From CAIYXV01 sp035506255 (lineage in GTDB: Bacteria; Margulisbacteria; WOR-1; XYC2-FULL-46-14; WPAF01), in assembly GCA_035506255.1 (NCBI GenBank), contig DATJPS010000116.1, positions 1-15,662 on the forward strand: DNA of 15,662 nt, given 5' to 3'. Positions 6,453 to 13,046 of this stretch are shown one piece after another. A program made the translations under genes and the position numbers. Each line of letters opens with the position of its first letter. Position 1 is the first letter of the stretch. Under the pieces are notes generated by a model that did not search any database, was not told where the DNA came from, and saw only the letters and a list, made by a program, of their open reading frames with translations.

Positions 6453-7048
6453 GTCCGGTCCGCGTCGCCGATCTCGATGTCGTATTTGTCCAGCAGGCCG
6501 GCCAGCCCCAGCGGCGAAAATTTCGCCTTCTTCGCGCGGTTGGCCTCAAGGTCGATCGAATAGCCGTACGCGGTCCTGAAATCCGCTTTATTCATCACCG
6601 AACGCAGGAATACCGCGCCGCTCAGGTCGCAATCGTCAAATACCGCACCCGTCAGGTCGCACTGCGTAAAGTCCACCCCCGTAAGCTTGGACCTTTTGAA
6701 TACGGTGTTCTTTATCTTGATCCGGCAGAACGAGGACTGGTTAAGCGCGCAGTTATCGAAGCCAAACGACAATCCGAAGGCGTTGCATGCCTCGAACCGG
6801 AGCCCGACCATCTTACAATTAACAAATTGGACACCGCGGAAGGCGGTGGAAGTGAGCGAGGCCAAGCTCAGGTTGCAGTTCTCGAACCGGCTTTCCGAAA
6901 AAGTGATATCGGAAAGGTCGGCCTCTGCCAGGTTGCATCCCTTAAATATGCATTTTTCGTAATCGCCTTTGGCCAGAGGGGATGCGGAAAGGTCTTCTCC
7001 TTCGCGGGTTTTTCCTTCGACCAATACCGGGTTTTGTTCTTTTTCCAT
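6449..7048 (-). CDS. Pentapeptide-repeat protein, Qnr-like fold
   Basis: The 199-aa product is built of A(D/N)LXX-type repeats from about residue 30 to 170: CNLAEADLSD, CNLSLASLTS, SKLTGVDFTQ, CDLTGAVFDD, CDLSGAVFLR. Such proteins fold as a right-handed quadrilateral beta-helix; Qnr and MfpA members mimic DNA and bind gyrase. The layout, including the C-terminal segment FSPLGLAGLLDKYDIEI, resembles the Qnr end in general form, but this widespread subfamily is not shown to confer quinolone resistance, so I claim only the fold. I choose the ATG at 7048 because upstream in-frame codons fall in tRNA-His. Only 11 bases separate it from the tRNA's encoded CCA, and no Shine-Dalgarno is visible, so it is probably expressed from the tRNA promoter. 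Confidence 0.88.
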   Translation of the reverse strand: MEKEQNPVLVEGKTREGEDLSASPLAKGDYEKCIFKGCNLAEADLSDITFSESRFENCNLSLASLTSTAFRGVQFVNCKMVGLRFEACNAFGLSFGFDNCALNQSSFCRIKIKNTVFKRSKLTGVDFTQCDLTGAVFDDCDLSGAVFLRSVMNKADFRTAYGYSIDLEANRAKKAKFSPLGLAGLLDKYDIEIGDADRT

Positions 7049-7059
7049 ATGGAAAGGTT

Positions 7060-7137
7060 TGGGGTGGACGATCGGACTTGAACCGACAACCACCAGATCC
7101 ACAATCTGGTGCTCTAACCAATTGAGCTACGCCCACC
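7060..7137 (-). tRNA. tRNA-His(GTG), with encoded CCA
   Basis: Acceptor arms GTGGGCG and CGTCCAC pair with one G-T wobble. The anticodon stem CCAGA/TCTGG holds TTGTGGA, anticodon GTG. The identity elements of His tRNA are present: an extra 5' G (7137) opposite discriminator C (7063). The genomic CCA at 7060-7062 is the only one encoded among the eight tRNAs here. The span includes G-1 and CCA. The T arm contains GGTTCAAGTCC. Confidence 0.97.
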
Positions 7138-7156
7138 ACTTATCAGGACCGGGTAC

Positions 7157-7165
7157 ATTATACCA
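7157..7165 (-). promoter_or_regulatory. Extended -10 TGGTATAAT upstream of tRNA-His
   Basis: Minus strand TGGTATAAT; predicted start near 7150, 13 bases before tRNA-His. It lies at the edge of the tandem repeat. The palindrome CGAGAACC-AA-GGTTCTCG (7169-7186) occupies the -35 zone, so it could be a protein-binding site or chance. Confidence 0.6.
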
Positions 7166-7380
7166 TTTCGAGAACCAAGGTTCTCGACCTCTCCGTTTCC
7201 TTACAGTTTTATAACGATACGAACAGAGGAGCTTTTCGTTCATAGGTGGTACGAGCCCGATTTATACCATTTCAATAACCAAGTTTTAGACCTCTCCGTT
7301 TCCTTTCAGTTTTATAACGATACGAGCAGAGGAGCTTTTCGGTCATGGGTGGTATGGGCCCGAGTTATACCATTTCGAGA
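7158..7380. repeat. Tandem ~104-bp direct repeat, two full copies plus a stub
   Basis: Copy 1 is 7158-7261, copy 2 is 7262-7364, and a third begins at 7365 and loses similarity after about 16 bases. By hand count the two full copies are about 87% identical, with a one-base indel. Each starts TTATACCATTTC, which on the minus strand is a TGGTATAA-type -10. The middle third (GTTTCCTT-like through AGAGGAGCTTTTCG) is best conserved. No supported gene lies in this stretch between tRNA-His and tRNA-Arg. Confidence 0.9.
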
Positions 7381-7389
7381 TATTATAAA

Positions 7390-7463
7390 TGCGCCCGGCA
7401 GGACTTGAACCTGCAACCTACTGGTTCGAAGCCAGCCACTCTATCCGGTTGAGCTACGGGCGC
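7390..7463 (-). tRNA. tRNA-Arg(TCG)
   Basis: Acceptor arms GCGCCCG and CGGGCGC pair fully; the anticodon loop CTTCGAA gives anticodon TCG (CGA and related Arg codons). The stem GCTGG/CCAGT has one G-T pair. The T arm is GCAGGTTCAAGTCCTGC and the discriminator is A. CCA is not encoded. It is the last tRNA of the five-gene run. Confidence 0.96.
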
Positions 7464-7492
7464 GAATTGATCGGAGATCGGATGAAGAAAAA

Positions 7493-7565
7493 TGCGCCGC
7501 GAAGGAATTGAACCTTCAACCTTGACATTAAGAGTGTCCTGCTCTGCCAATTGAGCTAGCGGCGC
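7493..7565 (-). tRNA. tRNA-Lys(CTT)
   Basis: Acceptor arms GCGCCGC and GCGGCGC pair fully; anticodon loop CTCTTAA gives CTT (AAG codon). The anticodon stem GGACA/TGTCA has a G-A mismatch at its outermost pair (27-43). The T arm is GAAGGTTCAATTCCTTC and the discriminator is A. CCA is not encoded; a T-run follows the 3' end. Confidence 0.96.
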
Positions 7566-7573
7566 ACAAAAAA

Positions 7574-7646
7574 AGCGGGAGACGAGGCTCGAACTCGCGA
7601 CCCTCACCTTGGCAAGGTGATGCTCTACCAACTGAGCTACTCCCGC
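7574..7646 (-). tRNA. tRNA-Gly(GCC)
   Basis: Acceptor arms GCGGGAG and CTCCCGC pair fully; the anticodon stem TCACC/GGTGA holds TTGCCAA, anticodon GCC. The T arm is GCGAGTTCGAGCCTCGT and the discriminator is T. CCA is not encoded. A strong promoter ends 3 bases upstream of the mature 5' end. It shares its acceptor and D arms with tRNA-Gly(TCC) 125 bp away, as expected for isoacceptors. Confidence 0.97.
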
Positions 7647-7655
7647 ACTATGATT

Positions 7656-7684
7656 ATTTTAGCACGAAGGCGCTTAAATTTCAA
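7656..7684 (-). promoter_or_regulatory. Promoter of the tRNA-Gly(GCC)-Lys-Arg run
   Basis: Minus strand TTGAAA (7679-7684), 17 bp, TAAAAT (7656-7661) preceded by TGC, an extended -10. The predicted start near 7649 leaves a leader of about three bases before tRNA-Gly. Confidence 0.75.
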
Positions 7685-7688
7685 AACG

Positions 7689-7762
7689 TCGGGGCGACTG
7701 GATTTGAACCAGCGACCTCGTGGTCCCAAACCACGCGCTCTACCAAGCTAAGCTACGCCCCG
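7689..7762 (-). tRNA. tRNA-Pro(TGG)
   Basis: Acceptor arms CGGGGCG and CGCCCCG pair fully; the anticodon stem CGTGG/CCACG holds TTTGGGA, anticodon TGG. The T arm contains GCTGGTTCAAATCCAG. The discriminator is A and CCA is not encoded. It lies 8 bases after tRNA-Gly(TCC), so both come from one transcript. Confidence 0.97.
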
Positions 7763-7770
7763 AAAAAAAA

Positions 7771-7843
7771 AGCGGGAGACGGGATTCGAACCCGCGACCT
7801 CCAGCTTGGAAGGCTAGAGCTCTACCAACTGAGCTACTCCCGC
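7771..7843 (-). tRNA. tRNA-Gly(TCC)
   Basis: Acceptor arms GCGGGAG and CTCCCGC pair fully; the anticodon loop CTTCCAA gives anticodon TCC. The stem CTAGC/GCTGG has one T-G pair. The T arm is GCGGGTTCGAATCCCGT and the discriminator is T. CCA is not encoded. It is the first tRNA of the run; a weak -10 (TATAGT, 7865-7870 minus) lies about 22 bases upstream. Confidence 0.97.
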
Positions 7844-7895
7844 TCGATATACACCGAAAATCTTACTATATCCGCCCGTCTAAAGCAAGGAACGC

Positions 7896-7930
7896 AAATC
7901 CCGCATTACGCATTACCCATTACGCATTAC
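7896..7930. repeat. Heptanucleotide tandem repeat upstream of tig
   Basis: Five consecutive 7-mers in one register: AAATCCC (7896), GCATTAC (7903), GCATTAC (7910), CCATTAC (7917), GCATTAC (7924). It lies in the 149-base spacer between tRNA-Gly(TCC) and tig, which otherwise holds a C-rich stretch (7939-7960) and the tig promoter. The same two unit types recur inside ileS. Confidence 0.85.
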
Positions 7931-7975
7931 GCGTTAAAATCCCCCCTTCCCCTCTTACCTTTTGCCTCCCGGTCA

Positions 7976-7984
7976 TGGTATAAT
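7976..7984 (+). promoter_or_regulatory. Extended -10 TGGTATAAT, leaderless promoter of tig
   Basis: Perfect TGnTATAAT with no convincing -35. Transcription would start near 7991, two bases before the ATG at 7993; no Shine-Dalgarno fits between. It would drive tig-clpP-lon. Confidence 0.65.
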
Positions 7985-7992
7985 TGCCAAAT

Positions 7993-9279
7993 ATGAAAAT
8001 ACTCAAGAACGAGCGTTCCGGCAACCTGGTAACCCTGGAAATAGAGATCGACGCGGCCGATTATGGCAAGGCCCGCGAAGACGCGCTTCTGGACGCCAGC
8101 CGCCAGGTCAAGATGCCCGGGTTCCGGCCCGGCAAAGCCCCCAAAGCGATGGTGGAAAAGACGGTCGACCCGGCCTACATCGAAGAGCGCGCCGCCCAGC
8201 ACGTAATTTCCCATTCTTATCCCGAGATCATCAAGCAGACCGGGATCGATCCGGTCGATTATCCTTCGGTCGAGGTCCAGCCGGTAGAGGCCGACAAACC
8301 GTTCAAGTTCCAGCTTAAGGTGGAAGTATTCCCCGACGTCAAACTCGGCGGCTACAAGGGGATCAGCATCGAGAAGAAGCCGACCGCGGTGACGGAAGAC
8401 GAAGTGATCAAGGTGCTGGGGAACCTCCAGGACCGGTTCGCCAAGAGCGTGGAAGTGACCGACCGCGGCATCGCGGAAGGCGACAATGTTGACTGCGAGA
8501 TCGCGGCCGACGTGGAAGGCGTAGAAGTAAAGCGCTGGCCGCGCAAGCTGCAGCACCTCCCCATCGGCGCCGGGCTCATCAGCCCCGAGTTCGACCGGGA
8601 GATCACCGGAATGAAAGCGGGAGAGAGCAAGGAATTCAAACTATCCTTCAAAGCCGACCATTTTGTGTCCGAAGTGGCGGGGAAGGAAGTTTCGTTCAAG
8701 GTGACGATCGAACACGTGCACGGCCACGAGCTGCTTCCCCTGGACGACGACTTCGCCAAATCGGTGAGCAAGTTCGGCACCATGGCGGAGCTAAAGGAAG
8801 AGATAAAGCGTTCGCTGGAGCTGGAGAAAAAAGAAGAAGCGGAAGCGGACGTCAAGAACAAGCTGATCGAGGAAGTGCTGAAGGGGACCAAGTTCGACGT
8901 CCCCAAGGCGCTGGTCAATTACGAGATCGACCTGATGGTGGACGAGCTGAAGGGATCGCTGGCGCAGAGCAACCTCACGCTCGAATCGTACCTCCGCGGG
9001 ATCAAGAAGAACGAAGTGGAGATGCGGGACGAGCTGGCCGCCCCCGCCACCCAGCGCGCCAAGGGTAAAGTGGTGCTCAAGAAGATCTCGGAAGCGGAAG
9101 GGATAACCGTTACTCCGCAAGATATCGACAGCGAGATCCGGCTGATGGCGCAGGGAATGGGCCAGCCGGAGGACGAATACCGGGGCCAGCTGGGCGAAGG
9201 CGGGCTCCACTATATAAAAGACTATCTGCTGAGGAAAAAGGCGCTCGACCATCTGGTCGATAACGCGAAGATAAAATAA
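7993..9279 (+). CDS. tig: Trigger factor, ribosome-bound chaperone
   Basis: Trigger factor docks on ribosomal protein L23 at the exit tunnel and shields nascent chains; it also has peptidyl-prolyl isomerase activity. The 428-aa product has the three usual parts: the ribosome-binding domain (1-about 145) with the GFRPGKAPKAMVEK signature near residue 45, the FKBP-like domain (about 150-235), and a C-terminal helical substrate-cradle domain. Length is normal. I choose ATG 7993 over the in-frame TTG at 7984, since that codon lies in the -10 box. It heads a quality-control operon, 16 bases before clpP. Confidence 0.96.
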   Translation: MKILKNERSGNLVTLEIEIDAADYGKAREDALLDASRQVKMPGFRPGKAPKAMVEKTVDPAYIEERAAQHVISHSYPEIIKQTGIDPVDYPSVEVQPVEADKPFKFQLKVEVFPDVKLGGYKGISIEKKPTAVTEDEVIKVLGNLQDRFAKSVEVTDRGIAEGDNVDCEIAADVEGVEVKRWPRKLQHLPIGAGLISPEFDREITGMKAGESKEFKLSFKADHFVSEVAGKEVSFKVTIEHVHGHELLPLDDDFAKSVSKFGTMAELKEEIKRSLELEKKEEAEADVKNKLIEEVLKGTKFDVPKALVNYEIDLMVDELKGSLAQSNLTLESYLRGIKKNEVEMRDELAAPATQRAKGKVVLKKISEAEGITVTPQDIDSEIRLMAQGMGQPEDEYRGQLGEGGLHYIKDYLLRKKALDHLVDNAKIK

Positions 9280-9295
9280 GTCAGGAGGAGTAAAA

Positions 9296-9915
9296 ATGAT
9301 GGAAAGATCGCAATTGATCCCGATGGTGGTAGAGCAGACGAACAAGGGGGAGCGCGCGTTCGACATCTTCTCGCGGCTCCTTAAGGAAAGGATCATCTTT
9401 ATCGGCACGCCGATCGACGACGAAATCGCGAATCTAATAATAGCCCAGATGCTGTTTTTGGCGGCGGAGGACGACAGCAAGGACATCAACTTTTACATCA
9501 ACTCCCCGGGCGGAGTGGTGACGGCAGGGCTGGCCATTTACGACACCATGCAGTACTTAAAGTGCCCCATCACCACCATCTGCGTGGGACAGGCGGCAAG
9601 TTTCGGCGCGGTGCTGCTGGCGGCGGGGGACAAGGGGAAGCGGTACGCCCTCCCCAACGCGCGCATCATGATCCACCAGCCGCTGGGCGGGGCGCAGGGA
9701 GCCGCCACCGATATCGAGATCCAGACCAAAGAGATCTTGAGGATGAAAAAGCTCCTGAACGACATTCTGGTGAAGCATACCGGCCAACCGATCAGCAAGA
9801 TCGAAAAGGACACCGACCGCGACTTTTACCTGGGTGCGGACGAAGCGATGCAATACGGGCTGATCGACGAAGTGATCGTGCAGAAAAAGGGTAAGGAAGA
9901 CAAAAAGACCAAATA

Positions 9916-9916
<1 letters not shown>
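9296..9916 (+). CDS. clpP: ATP-dependent Clp protease proteolytic subunit
   Basis: ClpP forms the two-ring, 14-subunit serine-protease chamber fed by Clp ATPases (ClpX, ClpA or ClpC) in the cytoplasm. The 206-aa product has the catalytic triad: Ser102 in GQAASFGA, His127 in IMIHQP, and Asp176 in the DRDFYLGADEA segment. Length is normal. Most ClpPs have SMGA; SFGA here is a mild change that leaves the serine intact. The strong Shine-Dalgarno AGGAGG (9283-9288) is seven bases before the ATG. The clpX gene, often next in line, is absent: lon follows directly, and its ATG overlaps the clpP stop by one base (TAATG, 9914-9918). Confidence 0.97.
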
Positions 9917-12384
<2,468 letters not shown>

Positions 12385-12393
12385 CCCTAGCAT

Positions 12394-12419
12394 GAACCCG
12401 CGAGTGAACCTCGCGGTTC
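12394..12419 (+). terminator. Possible weak terminator hairpin after lon
   Basis: GAACCCGCGAG (12394-12404), loop TGAAC, CTCGCGGTTC (12410-12419); ten paired bases with one bulge. No proper U-run follows (only CCGAAGCTTCCTATTTT), so intrinsic termination is doubtful. Confidence 0.35.
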
Positions 12420-12447
12420 CCGAAGCTTCCTATTTTCCCTATCCGCA

Positions 12448-12456
12448 TGATATAAT
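12448..12456 (+). promoter_or_regulatory. Extended -10 TGATATAAT, leaderless promoter of the 60-aa gene
   Basis: Perfect TGnTATAAT, no clear -35. Only five bases separate it from the ATG at 12462, so transcription would begin at or beside the start codon. Confidence 0.65.
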
Positions 12457-12461
12457 TGAAC

Positions 12462-12644
12462 ATGCCTATTTTTATGACCAGGGACAATAATGAGCGAAAA
12501 GAACTGGAATTTGAACTGAAATATCAGAGATCTCTTTCGCTGACCGAAAGGTTCCGCATGATGGTCAATCAATCAAAGCTGGTCCTTAAAATGCTGATAA
12601 ACAATGGACATAGAAAACCTACTGAAATCATTAAAAGAGCATAA
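12462..12644 (+). CDS. 60-aa basic small protein, partner of the nucleotidyltransferase
   Basis: The product MPIFMTRDNNERKELEFELK... has a charged N-terminal half, then SLSLTERFRMMVNQSKLVLKML and a C-terminal GHRKPTEIIKR. A short protein with ERxxxM, a helix and a G-H-R-K/R-P...IIKR end, directly before a small nucleotidyltransferase, is an arrangement I remember from several phyla without a known function; it resembles a toxin-antitoxin layout, but I cannot assign a role. The upstream in-frame TTG at 12456 is in the -10 box and is rejected. Its 3' end overlaps the next gene by 41 bases. Base composition is more AT-rich than in lon, suggesting later acquisition. Confidence 0.8.
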   Translation: MPIFMTRDNNERKELEFELKYQRSLSLTERFRMMVNQSKLVLKMLINNGHRKPTEIIKRA

Positions 12645-13038
12645 AGTCAAATTCGTGCTCATCGGAGCGATGGCATTCCCGCGATACGGATATTCAAGGA
12701 CCACTTTGGATACCGATATTTTTATCGAACCGACAGAGAAGAACGCCGACCGGACCCTAAAAGCCCTTAGGAAATTCGGCTACGACGTTTCAGATATCAC
12801 CGTTGCCGACCTGTTGTCTAACAAGTTACTGATCCGCCAGTACATGGTCGAGACCGACATTCATCCGTTCGTAACAGGCGTGACGTTCGATGAGATCTGG
12901 AAGAATAAGAAACCCGGAGAGATCGGAGACATCAAAGTTTATTTCCCTTCATTAAAAGACCTGATAAAAATGAAAAAGGCGGCCGGAAGGTCCAAAGATA
13001 AAGAAGACCTCAAGATCCTGAAGAAACTGAAAGGTTAA
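12604..13038 (+). CDS. Small nucleotidyltransferase-fold protein
   Basis: The 144-aa product has the nucleotidyltransferase signature: FVLIGAMAF (17-25; GG is more usual than GA), RYGYSRTTLDTDIFIE (27-42) with the DxD pair Asp36/Asp38 that would bind metal and NTP, and a charged C-terminal helix (SLKDLIKMKKAAGRSKDKEDLKIL). This fits the AbiEii/MNT-like families, which include toxin components and minimal transferases; substrate is not predictable. The third conserved carboxylate may be Asp85 in VETDIHPF. It overlaps the 60-aa gene by 41 bases, with no clear Shine-Dalgarno, so expression is probably coupled. ileS starts 8 bases after its stop. AT-rich codons set the pair apart from the neighbours. 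Confidence 0.82.
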   Translation: MDIENLLKSLKEHKVKFVLIGAMAFPRYGYSRTTLDTDIFIEPTEKNADRTLKALRKFGYDVSDITVADLLSNKLLIRQYMVETDIHPFVTGVTFDEIWKNKKPGEIGDIKVYFPSLKDLIKMKKAAGRSKDKEDLKILKKLKG

Positions 13039-13046
13039 ACCAAGTA

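Noticed and set aside
7158..7380. CRISPR array in the tandem repeat
   Set aside because: Only two long contiguous copies, without spacers or cas genes.
7984..7992. TTG at 7984 as tig start, and the similar TTG at 12456
   Set aside because: Both TTG codons begin inside the TATAAT -10 boxes; the ATG just downstream suits the protein N-termini.
12385..12461. T-box or riboswitch for the ileS unit
   Set aside because: The hairpin after lon is followed directly by a promoter and start codon; no specifier or T-box sequence is seen there or in the 8-base gap before ileS.
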